Notes under the pieces: generated by a model
The model's input: the letters and a program-made list of their open reading frames with translations, nothing else
The model's database searches: none
Told to the model about the DNA's origin: nothing
Position numbers and translations under genes: made by a program
Assembly (NCBI RefSeq): GCF_028389875.1
Contig: NC_084668.1
Location: forward strand, 30,548,993 to 30,612,992
DNA from: Rhea pennata
Lineage: Eukaryota > Chordata > Aves > Rheiformes > Rheidae
Reading direction: 5' to 3'
Length of the DNA stretch: 64,000 bases
Shown: positions 13,861 through 27,616 of the stretch, in pieces
Layout: each line of letters opens with the position of its first letter
Position numbering within the stretch: the first letter of the stretch is position 1

Positions 13861-14840
13861 GTAGAGTTGTATAAGGTAGAAACCGTATGACTCCTAAGTT
13901 TCCAGGGTCATCCATATCTCTCATTACGCCTTCACCTTCCTGTCTCCCATAGAGTGAAATTTTCTTTTCAGGCACTGAGATTGCTTCTGTGGCATCTCAG
14001 GCTCACTCATGCTTCCCACCTGCTCCGTTAGCAGCTGAGCTGGATCTTTTCTGAGGGCTGTGCCAGAAGGCTCTAGCTGCAGTATTTCCTCATGTAAGAA
14101 AGGCACTCTAATTTGACAGCAGCAGACATGTAGGTAAGGAGATGCTTTCATTCCAAAGAGCCCTAATCCACTTTTTTCTTCCAATGGCTACAATGCCCTT
14201 CACCATTCTGCCCTTAAATTTTCCACTTTTGTCTAGAAATTGATACAAGTATGGCTGCTATAAAAAAAACAAACGAAAAAAACCCCTCTCATTAACCGGT
14301 ATCCTATGAGCCATTGCTAGGAGTTAATAATAGAGCTTTTCATATTGGGAGGGAGTTATATACTGAACTTGAGTTTATGGAAAAGCACAAAAAAATGTGA
14401 AATCATCTAGGAAATGTTAGGAGTGTAGCAAGAGGAGGCTGGTTCTGATTTCAAAGAAGTGTGATTGAGAACTGAAATCAGATGGGTCTGTGCCCACATC
14501 ATGCAAAATCTGGCCTGTTCTGTGGTGAGGTCAAAGGCACAACTAAAAACAGAAACCGAGGAAAGCTAGGCAGAACAAGTAGTTTCTCTGTAAATACGTA
14601 AGAATGGAGCAACTCCCAAAGGAGGCCAACGCTATGGGAAAAGTGGTCCAGACGGCATTGCTGCCTCATACCTTAATATAGTAAACTGGTAAAACTAAGT
14701 TTCCTGAGGAAGGAGGAGAGCTGGATTTACTTTCCTGAAAGCCTGTTTGCAATATCAAAGAAATCCCGCTGGTTCTGTTCTAACAGACCATCAAGATTCG
14801 GTGATCTGGTGGTGAAATTCAGCTGTTTGAGGTGTATTTC

Positions 14841-14870
14841 TCAGTGCTTCTGGGTGCTTCTCAGTGCTTC
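14841..14870. repeat. Three 10-bp tandem units
   Basis: The units are TCAGTGCTTC, TGGGTGCTTC and TCAGTGCTTC; the first and third are identical. Confidence 0.8.
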
Positions 14871-17800
14871 TATCCTGCACTTCCGCTGTTGACAGCTTTC
14901 TGCTGAAAGTTGTTCTCCTCCCACACGCTTCTGTCTTAAGTCTCTCCATGCCCAGGTGAATGTTTGCTATCGTATCATTGAGAGGTAATGGGAATTGATT
15001 AAAACACCCTATGTGTTGGATTTTAGGATTCTGCCAATCTCTTTCCTTTCAGTAAAGAAATTTACAATTCCGAAATCCATAAAAACTTCTAGGTTCTCAC
15101 CTTATTTGAAACTGTTATCTATAATATATCTATATTTACATATTACATATATAATGTTTTAGAGCTGTTGCATAATATCTTGTTTTAGTTGAGATTTTCA
15201 TACTGGTAAAATAAAAATGCATACCTTAATGTATTGCAGGCTTATCTTTTATTTGAAGAGATGTACAATGGCATGTAGAGGATACAGTCATTCCTCTAAA
15301 GAGCTTACTCCTCGACCCACAGACAGAAAATCTTTTTGTCAAATTTATATAGGCCTCTTTACATGCATCTTCCATGACATTATCACTTCCTAATGTTTTC
15401 AGTCATAACCTACTTGCTGATTTTCATACTCTAAACGGGAATGGTAAAATGGTAAGCCTCCTAGGAAAATGAGGGGTGTTTGAAAGAAGTCATGTATCAC
15501 ATATAGCTTCACTGTCTTCCTGTGGAAATGGCAATTGACTCTGCAAATGTAGACAACTTTCGTGCATTTGGAGTTTGATTACCGCCAGGTAGACATTCTC
15601 GCTGTCCCTCTTTGTCCCTCATGGAGCTATGCTGAGTTTTAATGATTCAGGGACCAGGCGGTTGGTTAATGCAGTTCATGTTGTCAGCCTCACGGGGCTC
15701 ATTTGCCTACAGGCATGTCAGAAGGAACAAGTAATATAAGGGTATGTATAACAGTAGTTGGCAGTGTACTGAAAAGATGCTGAAGTTAACTTTAAATGAA
15801 TAGCTTAGGACATCAGAAGTTAAGTTGCTGAGAAATAAGATGAATAGCTTGGATGGAACTTTGCGTTTCTGTAGTTAGTTTGTGCCTGGTACTTGAGCTA
15901 AATGAGATACGTGTACGTGGCCTGCAGTGTATACATCCCCCTGTGAACTCTTTGATCCTAGCACTGCCTTGTGCATATTCAGTATCTGGCACAGGCCACA
16001 TCACCCTCATTTTTGTGCTGCTTTTTCTACCCGGTGGGAGGCAGTAAAGAAAACAGTTTTCAACTTAAAAGTGGAATTAATGGCATAGGATGTTGCAATG
16101 ACCTAGTCTCCCTATGTTCAGAAATTTGAATTTAGTGGTTTTTTTCCCTTTTCTAAACCTTTAGAGAGAAGTGACCAGCCTATAGAGTGGTCACTGTAGA
16201 GTGATTGTTTTATTTTAGGTGGTGTTCTGGTGTTTGATTGTGTGTCTGTCACAAGCCTGACCCTATGTATGCTGTTTTATGCTGTCAAGGCTTTGTGAGA
16301 GAAGTATCCTTTGTTTTGGTGCGAATTTGGGGCTGGTTTATCTGTTAGTGACTATATTACAAGGTTGATATTAAGGCCTGGGAGGAGCAAGAGACACAAG
16401 CTGCTTCTGTCTCTTCATTCTGTTTTGTGGCTGTTGACTGAAAGTGGATATCCTTGATTTTGCTAATCTTCTTTCCTGATTTTGCTGCCGTAACAAATAT
16501 TACGGGTTTTCTGAGTGCTTTGCACAAGTGCACAACAGATTGTGTTGCAAGGAAAACATAAGAAACAGCCACAAAAAGTCCTATAATCTCCCGTGATATT
16601 CTAGCGTGATCATCTGGTGAGATAGTCCAAGGAGCTGTATGGCTAAGTTGTTCCAAAAACAGATTTTTACTTAAGGAAGTACAGAGAGTCACAATTCTTA
16701 CTGATTTAGCTATGGTTTATTTTGAGTTGGCTATTTCAGCTATGCTCTCTGAGAGAAGAAATGTTGGAGAATTTAAAGCTGTTGACAGGCAGAGTAGCAA
16801 TGTTAGTGTGCAACCTTGCAGCTACCAAGTATAATATGATTTCTAGTTTGGATCAATTCCAGCTGTCAGACCTCGATTTACTAACCAGGTTGAGAAGCAC
16901 ATGCGTTTCCTTTTAGAAGGTCAGTATCATTTAAGGTTATTGAAAGTGAGGAAAACTGTTACACCTTTATAAGGAAAACATTGCCGTGGAATCTTTAGGA
17001 GCTGTACAGTTATGGTGAATAATAAACGTCTTGTACTTTGTGCAGTGCTCTGCTCAGTCTGCAAGAGAGAAAATAATGGAGGCCTCTCCTTTCTGCCTGC
17101 ATGTTCAAATGAAGGAGAGTCAAAGCTGTTATGCCAGAGCTATGTGTCAGCTAATGTATTTCAGGAACTGTGCAATGATCATAATTACAAAAAAGTCCTT
17201 CAGAGAGTAATATGACTCATAGTTTATGTTCTCTTTAGTGTTGCTGTGGAAAAAGAGGTTAGTGCCAATGGTCATACAGTAATATTAATCTCTGATCTGA
17301 AAGAAAAATAAATAACAATCTCTAGCTTTTGGTTAACAAAGCAGATTTATTCCTAATTACAGCAATGCACCCTATTAAAAGGGAGTGCATCTTACTCCAT
17401 GTAAGAAACACTAAAGATGACATCGATTATCAGTTCTCAATATGCGGTTAGAGTTCTTTATTTGAATTAGTGTGTACTTCAGACTCAGGCATGTGACTTG
17501 GAGGAGTGAGAAAGAAGGGAAAAATAGCATATCAATCAAAAAGAAGGCAGAAAATATAAGCCTCCACCAAAAGCTAATTAAAACTTCTTTATGCATACAG
17601 TCAAACTCAGCTTGGGGTTGATACTGATTCTAGAGCAGATTCTGAATCAAAGCCCTGGCAATAGTCAGTGTAAAATGCTAGAAAGTGGTTAACCCACTTT
17701 TTCCATTGTTTGGGAATGTGATGGTTGTGAATCAGAGTAGAAGATACTTCTGTGCTGAGTCAGCACCCCTCCAGGCTGCCTTGGCAGCTGTTTCTGATCA

Positions 17801-20408
17801 GTTGTTTAGTTGCCTAGGCAAAATCCTAAACAGGATGGGGGCCAAACATCTGCATACTTACTCTGCTCTGGTGGTGAGTGTTTTCTTTGCATGCAAGAGA
17901 GCAAGGCAACTGCCTGACATCATCTTCTTGACACCTAGAGTGAGCATGATTGGCTTAGCAGTTTACAACAAAACTTTTCTACTGCACACTTGGCTTTGTT
18001 GTTAGAAATTTGAGCTACATTTGCTTTGTTGTATGCAATTACACTAAAGACCCTAGAGTCAGAACTTAGCTTAAAATTTTGCTAATGATGCATCCTGCTT
18101 TTCTCCAGCAATGTTGTATCTGCAATGCTGACGGCAGTAAAACTTTTTATTCTGTTGATGAGCTAAGCAGGTTGGATTAGGGCGCTATACAGAGAGATCT
18201 CATGTCCTAGGTCTACATACACAGCTCTTACTGATCATTACAGAAGTTGTATGTACAGCTCAAAAACCTTATATGGCTCAGATTGTCCTTCGAGTCAGCG
18301 GAAGACTTTTCAGTGACTTTCAGGGTTGGACAGGTCCCTTGGTGAGTAGTTGGCACTCTAATAAATTGTCATTACTTCAGTAATTCTTCTGAGCTTAGCT
18401 TTCTTTAAAATCAATCACTCAGTCAGGTAACTCTTTGGCATTACAGCCTATAATGAAAAATGGCTTTCATTGCATCAGTGTAAAGGGCATACAGGTATAT
18501 TTTAACCTCCAGTACCTTATCTTTTCCCCTTTCTTCTGTCTTTTTAATTATCAAACATATTTTAGTCAGGCCCATTTTAGTGCTTTCACTCTGCTTTCTA
18601 ATTTGGCAGTAAGATGATACAGAAACCCTGTATCTTTGTAAGCCTTCTCACAAAAGAGTCTGCTCATGGATTAGCACGTAACGGTCAACAGGATGCTCCT
18701 TGCCCTTTTCTCCTAAAAGCGGACAGAAATGTCAGCAGTTTTTCTGGCACTGAAAATAGAAGTATCAGCAGCCACTGAGTGCTGCTAGTTTAAACATTTA
18801 TACCATACGGACTTTATCACACCCTCTTTCTTTGTGCCAAACTCCTGTTGATCTCAGTGGAGGTCAAACTGAATCTGTGCAATAACTAACAGGTCCTGTC
18901 TTCTGAGGAATAATGATATGTATGCAGTTAACAGACAGACGCTATACCCTTTAAGTCATGTTTTAGTGTCAAGAAGTGTAAATATACAGTTTTAAAAAAA
19001 GTAATTATGTAGACAAACCTGTCACCACAAGAATGGAGCACCCATGCATACGCTTGACATCTGTCAGCTTGACAAGATCCAGGCACATGCTTCAGATATT
19101 TTGAAAGACTAGTGCTGCCACTGCCAGTCTTTCTGCTCCCTGAGGTGGTAAGAATTGCAACTTACATTTTTAGTTAGGACACAAAAGTGGAGGTAGGGAG
19201 TATAGAGGTTGAAGGGCAGCCCAGAAACCTGACTTTACTGAGTTTAGTTCTTACTCCAATCCAGAAGTTAGCACAAAAGTAGGCATTTGCAAGCTTGAGT
19301 AAACATTTTTATGTCTTACAAAGCATATTTTCTTATGTTTGTTAGAACTACAGGCTGGCTCATCCTTGTATATATGTAATTTTACAGGAGAAAAAGTTTA
19401 ATTCTAGTTCTACAACTGATCCCTGTGTACACAGTGTGTCCTGAAGTAGTTATTTGAATTATTGTCATAGATGCTGAGTGCCTGCGTTGCCTATGGTTTT
19501 ACTGGATAGCATTCTAATGCTCTTAAAACACTGAGCGTAAGATTCATTTCAGCATCTGTAAAACCGGATAAAGTGTGTCCAGGGATATTGTTTGAATTAA
19601 AGCTTACGAGGACAAACAAAGCAGGCATATCTGAAAGTGAAATGTAAACATGATGCTGGGTTCCCTGGTTAGCACTTCATGGCTACAGGAAGTTGACAGC
19701 TCTTACATAAAGGTTAAAACATACATGCTTTGGTCTGTCAGTTAAATTAAGTCTCCTAAAGACTATGTGGCACTCTAGAAGATGTGAGTTTATCTGTGTG
19801 AATAAACAGAATATACAATTCAATACAATTATGCTTTTAGGACTATTTAAAGTGTTAGATGCTGCAGTCCAATAAAAAATGCAAATGGAGCCAGCAGGTC
19901 TTGCAGACTGCCTATTACCTTCAGATGTGTTAAGAGACCTGATGAGTGCCTGGAAAGCAAAGTCTGAGACCTGGTGTTTGGATTTCCAAATAACAGCAGA
20001 GGATGAGAAAGAAAATGTAATAGATACAATGGGGACATGAACTGGAGTAATAAATGTTTGACCTTTAAATTTAATCTCTGCCAACTTCTAAAATCATTTC
20101 TTTCAAAGATTGACAGGATTGTGTTTTATGTTATATTTTTATTTGTCATTATTTGTAGTTAGTTACAAGTAAAAATGGTCAAAATCTATTGTTGTTAATA
20201 TAAAATAAAAATAAAGCTGCACGAGTTATGCCATTTTTCTTATAAACAATATCTCTTATATGATACTACATAGTTAAGAGCTTAACTCTTAGTAGTACTT
20301 GCTTACACTAAGCTCTTACTGATTTCCAGTGTGATTTACTGGTTATAGGTATTACTCCTGCAGAGTAATGGCTGTTAATCACTTCCTAATGGTATTTTTG
20401 CTGTAGCT

Positions 20409-20418
20409 TTTATTTATT
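20409..20418 (-). terminator. CAVIN2: Overlapping polyadenylation signals for CAVIN2
   Basis: The + strand TTTATTTATT reads AATAAATAAA on the minus strand, giving two overlapping canonical AATAAA hexamers about 1.5 kb after the stop codon. Cleavage would be expected 10-30 bases further along the minus strand, near 20380-20400. Another AATAAA at 20138-20143 is the main competitor. Confidence 0.5.
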
Positions 20419-20498
20419 CCATAATTTCTGACTCTAAATACAACTTGAAAGATAAAATATTTTATCACAATATTAAGTATCAGTAGAATTATATATGT

Positions 20499-20530
20499 CT
20501 ATGTTTATATATATATATCAAAAAAAAAAA
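20499..20530. repeat. (TA)n and A-run
   Basis: Short TATATATA tract followed by ten A, inside the presumed CAVIN2 3' UTR. Confidence 0.65.
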
Positions 20531-21153
20531 CCCTACTGCATAAACAAACAAGGATGCAAAGTAATCGTTGTTTGTTCTTCCCTTTCTTCCCTCCTCCTTA
20601 CCTTTGTAAGTGACTGGAATGAACATTCACAGGGAACAAATTACTCTGTAACCTCTTATTTTCCATGAATTTTGAAAACTGACAAATGTGCAATTTTCAG
20701 AGCATGTAGGTGGTTTTGATGAAAGTCATTAGCAGAGAATGAAATCTTGTGGCTTTGCGGACTCGTCTTTATGTGAACTCATCCTTGCCATGAAGTTTAA
20801 TCCATAGCACATTTTTTCCTTTAGATATGCCTAAATGAGCATTTTCACCCTTTTTAAAAAAAACTTTACATCCCTGTAACTATATAACTATTTTGTGTAG
20901 ATATAGCTTCATATATGAAATAATCTGTAAAAAGACAAATTATGCTGCTTTCAAAATACTCTGAGATACAAAGTTGTGCAGGTGCAAAGTTTGATACTAT
21001 GTTGCTACAAGGAGTAAGAATGAATGAATGAGTGTTATCTGAGTATGTACTTTTTAAGCTGGAAGTATAGATTTAATATTGTAGGCTGCTTAAACATTTC
21101 ATAGCACTTCATACTTCCTTGAAACTGTCTCCATGTTTCTATCAAATTCCTTC

Positions 21154-21176
21154 TTTTTTTTTTTTTTTTTTTTTTT
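21154..21176. repeat. Poly-T run, 23 bases
   Basis: It lies in the presumed CAVIN2 3' UTR, where it reads as poly-A in the mRNA. Confidence 0.85.
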
Positions 21177-21926
21177 GCCAATTTCTGATCTATTAAAGGT
21201 ACAGTAGCTGATTATGCATTCATGTCAGTAATATATCTCCATAACTCTGGTAATTACAAAAATCATCCTTCCAGTTCCATATAAACACAGTCATTTCTTC
21301 AAAGTGAATATGAAGAGACTACTGGCAAAATCTCACCCTCATTGAAGTCAGTGGGACCAACTTTTCAGTTTCACTCTCTAAATACTCTTCTTCTAAACTT
21401 ACAGCATAACGCCCTGAACAAATAACACACACGTATGTATTTGCTGAATCTGTTAGTATACTGAGAGCTTAGCAAGGCAACCTAAATTAAACTGTTCACT
21501 TTGGTATTTCTACATTTAAATACAGAGCTACTCACAGTGCTATGAAATAGGGTGATAGGAAAAAAAAAAAGAGAACAGAAATCTTTGCTTTGTGACTACT
21601 TGCCATATATGTCTCTGACCTAACTCTAAGAAAGCCAGTATACCAGCTTGCTTCTACTAGACATGCCAGTCTCCTATGCCAGCTGACAACACCTCTAAGT
21701 TAAACACCACCAGTGAATTGGCCTAAAATACACAGTTGGAGTGGAGCATGTTGCAGCCCATGCCATTGACTTTGTTCACTCTGCATGCAATATGATGCAG
21801 TAAATTATCATTGCAGAGAAAACAATGGAAGAAACAGAATCACTGCTAACACATGTGGCAGAAATATACACCGACTATTCACTTAACTAAGCCGTGTGTA
21901 TTTGCAACATAAAAGAAGGCTGAGAT

Positions 21927-22721
21927 TTATTGTGCTGTTTGGTCTATCTGGAGAACAGCTGCTTGGGTTGTTTCTTCATCAGATTGTTCCATCTCACCAC
22001 TGACGGGTTCATTTCTCTCCTCATACGCTTTGTGGCTAGAAACTTCTAGAGGCATCCCATACTCCTCATCATCTTCAACAATTGACAGCTCAATGTTGCT
22101 GTTTATCATGGCTTTCCCTTCCGTTCTGGCTTCTTTCTCCAAAGAATCGACTATTGCTTTGCTCTCTTCTAGAGACGTGGTAGGTGTCGCATCTGAATGC
22201 GTATCAGGGAATGACATTTCCTCTTCATTCTCAGCTTGCTCTTTGCTTGTAGTTTCTGCTGGTCTGTCCTCAGTTTCAGCAGTGCTTTCTCCTTCCGGGA
22301 CTTTCTTTTCATTAAGTGTGAGGGGAGATGCTTTGAGAGATGAGCTCTTTGAAGAGGAGGACTTCTGATGATGTACAGTAAGGGATTTCCTAATCTTTTC
22401 TCTCCGTTCAGGTGAGACAATCTTTGTGCTGATTTTATTCATTTTCTTCTCAATGTTTTGGCGGGAAAATGCTTTCTTGAGGCTGTCTACCTTCTTGAGG
22501 CTGGACCTTTTGATTTTCTCAGCTCTTGATTCTTCTATTTTCTCCTCTGCGCTGTCATCCACATCACCTTCCTCATGAGGCATTTCATCATCTGAAGACA
22601 GCTCCACTGTATGCAAGGTTTCTTCCAGTGTTTTGTTCTCATCCACAGGCTCTTCTTTCCCTTCTGTAACACTGGGAATAGGCTCCTTTGCAAAAACACT
22701 GGCAGGGATCTCGTTTTCTTC
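21927..22721 (-). CDS. CAVIN2: CAVIN2 (SDPR) exon 2, coding part, residues 130-393 and stop
   Basis: This exon encodes the C-terminal two thirds of caveolae-associated protein 2, a peripheral membrane protein of the caveolar coat that binds phosphatidylserine and PKC and helps curve the membrane with CAVIN1 and caveolin-1 (family knowledge). The acceptor reads TTCTTTCAG on the minus strand and ends at 22722. Translation opens in phase 0 with EENEIPASVF, the conserved exon 2 start of cavin-2. An acidic region follows at about 171-195, including LSSDDEMPHEE. A strongly basic helical block at about 196-246 (KRSSLKKVDSLKKAF, RQNIEKKMNK, ERREKIRKSL) matches the cavin HR2 lipid-binding region. Next is a serine-rich stretch at 250-258, then a long acidic, probably disordered tail with VEDDEE and the family-typical ending AAVLQIDQTAQ before TAA. 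The assembled protein is 393 residues against about 425 in human; the shortfall lies almost entirely in exon 1. No frameshift or internal stop is present. Confidence 0.97.
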   Translation of the reverse strand, partial: EENEIPASVFAKEPIPSVTEGKEEPVDENKTLEETLHTVELSSDDEMPHEEGDVDDSAEEKIEESRAEKIKRSSLKKVDSLKKAFSRQNIEKKMNKISTKIVSPERREKIRKSLTVHHQKSSSSKSSSLKASPLTLNEKKVPEGESTAETEDRPAETTSKEQAENEEEMSFPDTHSDATPTTSLEESKAIVDSLEKEARTEGKAMINSNIELSIVEDDEEYGMPLEVSSHKAYEERNEPVSGEMEQSDEETTQAAVLQIDQTAQ

Positions 22722-24256
22722 CTGAAAGAATTGACAATATTTGAGTTTCATAGTTCACAGGACACAAATTTAATAAACAAAGCACAACCCTGAACAATTA
22801 CTTTTCTTTTTTTAAACAATAAGATGAAGGATGCTGAACATTTCATGTTGTTTCAATATATTGAAGCAGTAACAAGCCACTCAAAGCCCACTGAACCATT
22901 ATCTCGTACAGTTTAAGACTAATGAGCTGCCAACTGTGAGATTTCTCTTTCAGAGTGACTTGGAATGTATACAGAATGGAAAGTCTGTTCTTTGTCATTT
23001 AAATTAGATACAGTTATTTAAGAGTTTGGCTGTAAAGCTGTAAATTTATCCCCTGGGAGATGGGATGGTATTGTGTCTAAGGCATGGCTAAAGAGGTCTT
23101 ATTACCCATCTCCTGTGTAGACCTAAAGAAGACAACCTCCCACAGCTTTCAGTTTCTCTAGCCAAAGGTTGGGATTATTAATTTCCCATAGAGATGCTGG
23201 GTACATGTGAGGGGTAGCTTAGATGGAGAATGCAGTTACACTTTTCTGAAAAGAGTGAAAATGCTATGTTGTTAAAACTGGATTATTGATACTAAGACTG
23301 AACTCTCAACTGGAAGTCAGTGAAGCTTTCTGGTTCACATCAGTCTTAGCGTGGTACAAAGCACAACCCAGAATTTTTACTTCTGTTTTATGTGATCATA
23401 GTAGTCTGAACATTACTTTGAGGAATTGAAGGAGCCATGTTTCACTAGATGCATGAGGATAAGATTTTGACACATGCTTCTCACTCCTTTCCTCTGCCCA
23501 CTTCCTTTGGATGGCAGATGCCGTCACTGGAATGACTAGGTCTGTGGGGAGGATCTGAGTGAGACTAAGTGTCATCTGGAGCAAGGTTGGCCAAAAGCAC
23601 CAGAGCTGGTGTGGGTGTGCTTTAAACATGGCTTGCAGTGCTCTATGCTACAGAGATAACTTCCATCCATGGCAGTGAGGATATTCTCTCTTCTCTGTGG
23701 GAAGACTACAGGTGCAATTTGGGAAAAATCTTTGTCGACGTTTGCTCTCCTGTAGATTTTGCTATTTGTAAGCTATGTAGTCCATGATGTTTATAGTGTG
23801 TGTGCTGGCTAGAGCACAGGAAAAAAAATCTTTTTGAATTGATAAATACTAAAAATATGGACAAGATAAATCTGTGGGACATCAAAGAAAATAAGATTAT
23901 GACATATAAGCAGACTTTATACCATGTAGAGAATACTGGTAGTCACTTCCAGTTAAAAGGAAAATGATCACTTTTTAGAAAGAAATACAAGAAAGGACAG
24001 GAAAAAGAAATAATCCAGCAGGTGTCTGAAAACACAGCAAGCTGAACAGGGGAAAGAGCCATAGCTCATAATGAAGGATCTCTGACCACCGAGCACAGCA
24101 GCTTTGCAAGCCCCAGCAGGTGAGGCATGTCACTGCGAGTGCTCTGTTTGGCAGGAAGCTTGGCAGGTGTTTGCCCATACAAAAAGCATCAAAAAGCTCT
24201 GCCAACACGCTCTCCTGTTCCTTTCAGAGTTATTACTCGTGTCAGAACTGCATATT

Positions 24257-24301
24257 CTTATTACTTATTACTGTACTTATTACTGTACTTATTACTTATT
24301 T
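24257..24301. repeat. 12-bp tandem repeat (CTTATTACTGTA type)
   Basis: Two full 12-base CTTATTACTGTA units flanked by partial CTTATTA copies, inside the CAVIN2 intron. Confidence 0.75.
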
Positions 24302-25011
24302 TATGACTTTTAGGCAGACCTAGTGTGTGTAATATCACTTAGTGTTCAGATTGGAAAGTTTTTGGTTTTGTTTCAGAATTTATCTTGAGATATGAGAAAG
24401 CAGTAAGTGCTGAGCAAAATGTTTGTAATAGTCTTACATCTGTCCCTGGTGGACCTATGCCTAACAGTTAAAGGTAAAAAATTAGCCACACTTGCTTCTA
24501 AGCTTATGCTCATTATTTTTAGGACTGAGCATACAGTTGGATTACTAAAGAGAACAGTGTCTTGGGTTAAACTTGCTGTCAGGACTGTGTAAGGATGTCT
24601 TCATGAATGAGCAGGTGACACCACATTGTACCTTGTACGTGGTTGTTTTAAAAATTAGTAAGGACTACTTTGCAGTGCATCCAGAACTCAAGGATATTCC
24701 TGTGGACAGACAGAAAAATTTTGTGCTAATGGGAATTAAGTGTGTTGCTGAATATCCCTCAAGGATATAAAATGAAATGTATCAAAAAATTAATGCCCGT
24801 ATGTTTTTTGTATGCTTTTGCTTCTACGGTTTCTGTACACCTTCATGGACCAGCAGTCTCTGTCAGATACATCACACAGATGAAGCTTTCAAAACCCTGC
24901 ACTGGCAGTGGAGGCAGTGGATGTTCGAGATGCTCTCTCTTCTGAGCATGAGCTCTTCTTCCTACACGTGTTAGGTATAAAGGCATCCTGCTGCAACTAT
25001 TGGCAACAGTG

Positions 25012-25070
25012 ACCAAAACAAAAAAAAAAAAAAAAAAAAAAACAAAAAAAACCAACAACAACAACAAAAA
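25012..25070. repeat. A-rich simple repeat with (ACA)n tail
   Basis: A 22-base A run with ACA-type interruptions lies inside the CAVIN2 intron. It is not attached to a recognisable retroposon body. Confidence 0.8.
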
Positions 25071-27616
25071 AGTTTTGCACCAGCACTGAGTGAAAATAGC
25101 TCTAAATGGAGTACAAATATTTGTATTTTCTCTCCACTGCAGTTAATGAAATGTGGTTTACGGGAATGGATGTAGTGTTAAATTATTCCTCAGAGCATGA
25201 GAACTCAGTATAAAACATAATTTGTCTTGTGTAGTCTTTCCATAATTAATCACATACAGCTTATATATTCCACATTCAGGTTTAAGTGCTTAAATAGAAT
25301 AGAAAACTGTTTTAATGAACAGAGATAGATTGTAACTTTACAAGTATTTAATGTAGGAAAGTGGTGTCATATGCAATCACAAAGCAGTATGATCCAGAAA
25401 CAGGCAAGTATGGCTTGTTTCAAGGTCAGTTTAGTGCTGTGTCTAAGGTATCCATGTCAAATTGGAAGTTTAACAGTTTGAAGTTAGAACTAGTAGTATT
25501 TGTGAAGCTGAGTGCCATCCAAGTGGCTTTGATCTGTTACTCTTGGGAACTTTTTATAGGTCATAATCTTGTATAAATCTTTCACTGTAAAGAAAGACAA
25601 GATCTGTAACAGTGTACTACAAAACTGAACAGCCCAAGTGAATAAGCAACTGCAAGTGCCTGTGGTGATGCTCACTGAGGTAATTAACTTACTTAGGACT
25701 GCTGAACCTCTGATGCTGCCTGAGGGAAGTTAGTGTGTTTTGGTTTGAATTTTCTACAGTACTACAAGTAGTAAGAGGCCACAGCCTTCAAGGAGGGGAG
25801 ATGGCATTCTTCCATGCTTACAGAAGCTCATGCTCCTCCTTTGTAGGTGCTGTTAGATGCATAATAAGCATCTAAAACTTGCATTGCCCTATGAAAGAGA
25901 GATTTCTGTCAAAACAAGATACGTGCTTCTAAGAGCAGCTATAAGTCCATGTACTTTACTTCACCAAATACATGCTCTTCAGGTCCTGATTTCCCAAATG
26001 GGGAGGCAGAAGGCAAGGGAGCAGGCTGGGACTACAGGCAAGGGAAGGAGGTTTCTGCCTACCTCTGGCAGGCCCTGGGCAGACTGGGTTGCCGGGGCCT
26101 GTGGTGTGGTTTTGGCTGCATGGACCCGCTGAGTGCCCGCAGCACAGCTGGATCAAGTCCTGAGAGCCGTGTGAAATATTTTTGTCGTTAATCACTACAA
26201 CAGTATTTTCCCTGGAAGGCTCCAGTAGGAAATTCAGTAGTTAGGATTACATGCTGATAATGCTGTTATCTACTTCCTTAACTTGCTCAGTTTTGATTTT
26301 GAGGGTGCTTTTTCAGAAGGTTGTTATGCTGACCTAAGCCACAAGATACAGGAAATTCCCATTTTGTTGTACCTGCCTCTTGCTTGCTCCATTTTTAGGA
26401 TCATGTATTTACCTACAGTGGCATCTGGAAGGGGCTTCAGTATCACTGGACTTGACCCCAAGCTGCATTTCAAAATATTTACTGAAAAAATAGGTTTAGT
26501 TTTTTGGGTTTTTTTAATCTTGTATTTTGGTTCTGTAGCTAAAACAAAACCAACTCTCCCCAAACCTGGTCATGTGGTGAGAACAAAATAGAGGGGAACA
26601 ATGCTAGAGCTTAATAAGGATTTGAAAAACGTCATTTCAGTGTTTTGTTAAATTGCTGTGTCACTTACAGCATTTGTAATAACTTTTGCATCCTCAAAGG
26701 CTTGTACACAGCACCATTAAAATATGTCACTAATTAAAGAAATATATGCAAAGAAGGAACAATGCAGAAAATCCAGGAAGGGAAGACTGAAGGTATTTTT
26801 ATGGAAAATAAGTAAATAGCTGAGCTTCTCTAAATGTGGTTCATTCTCAGAGCACACGCTGAGGGAAAGCTGATCTCGGCGAGTCACAGCAGTTTCATAA
26901 AATGCAAAGCTCAAGCTCAGTCATGTGTTTTGGCTCTGCCCAGTGCTCCCATGAAATATTAGGAATTTTGAAATGCACAGTGAATGTAGAGTTGAATCAG
27001 TATTTTCACATTGAGTTGTTTTCTGCAGCTGGAGAAGTATGTCTTAATGAGAAACATGAGGTAAAGTTCAGGGGTAGTTCTGTAGAAAAGAAAAACTCAT
27101 AAACTGAAGAGAAACCTCATGTGTCAAAATTTCTCTTTGTTTTTAAAGAAATTTGGCATCAAGATGGCTTCATAGCTACAGCTTCTCCTTCCTGGAGTTG
27201 TTTTTTGCAGGGCTCTTGCTCAGTGTGGTGCTAACTCTGGGCAGCCTTTTGCTCTTTCCTCTGTGCAGTGGCCTCATGGAGGCAGTAGCCTTGCCGGCTG
27301 CCAGGCCCTACCCTGTCCTGGTGCCAGGTCCCTCCACGCGCCCAGCGAGCTGTGCAGAGAGGGCATGCAGGCAGCACCTCTCCACAGGCCTCCCTGCGGG
27401 GAAACTCCCCTTTGACTCTTCTTTTCCACATATCCATGTTTCTCTTCAGCAGCGGGCCAGCAGTAGGAACAGTTAAAGTGCCCAGTATTGCTTTTCCTGA
27501 ACCGAACCGGAGGGTTTCTCTTCTAAGCCCTGTATCTGCGTCAGCCTCGTGCTGTTACCTGTCTACCCTAGGGCAACATGCTTCTCTGTGACACAGGGGA
27601 AGGTGGTCAGCAATTG

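Larger units (their letters stand above)
11273..20379. other. Gene-poor block downstream of CAVIN2
   Basis: I recognise no gene. The sequence is moderately AT-rich with only short chance frames. Simple-sequence patches include GTGTAT/ATGTAT-rich DNA at 13765-13860, a 3 x 10 bp repeat at 14841-14870, and AT-rich DNA near 15118-15160. A 133-codon minus frame at 19683-20084 lies just beyond the CAVIN2 3' end and has no recognisable homology. Confidence 0.6.
20380..21926 (-). other. CAVIN2: Probable CAVIN2 3' UTR
   Basis: This AT-rich stretch follows the TAA stop on the minus strand and ends just past overlapping AATAAA signals. A UTR of about 1.5 kb is in keeping with cavin-2 mRNAs being roughly 3 kb in mammals (family knowledge). 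It contains a 23-base T run in + strand terms (21154-21176), read as poly-A in the transcript, which could cause internal oligo-dT priming. The true end is inferred; a further AATAAA lies at 20138-20143. Confidence 0.55.

Noticed and set aside
19683-20084. 133-codon minus frame just beyond the CAVIN2 3' end
   Set aside because: It lies past the likely polyadenylation site, has no homology or splice link, and its length is within chance for this composition.
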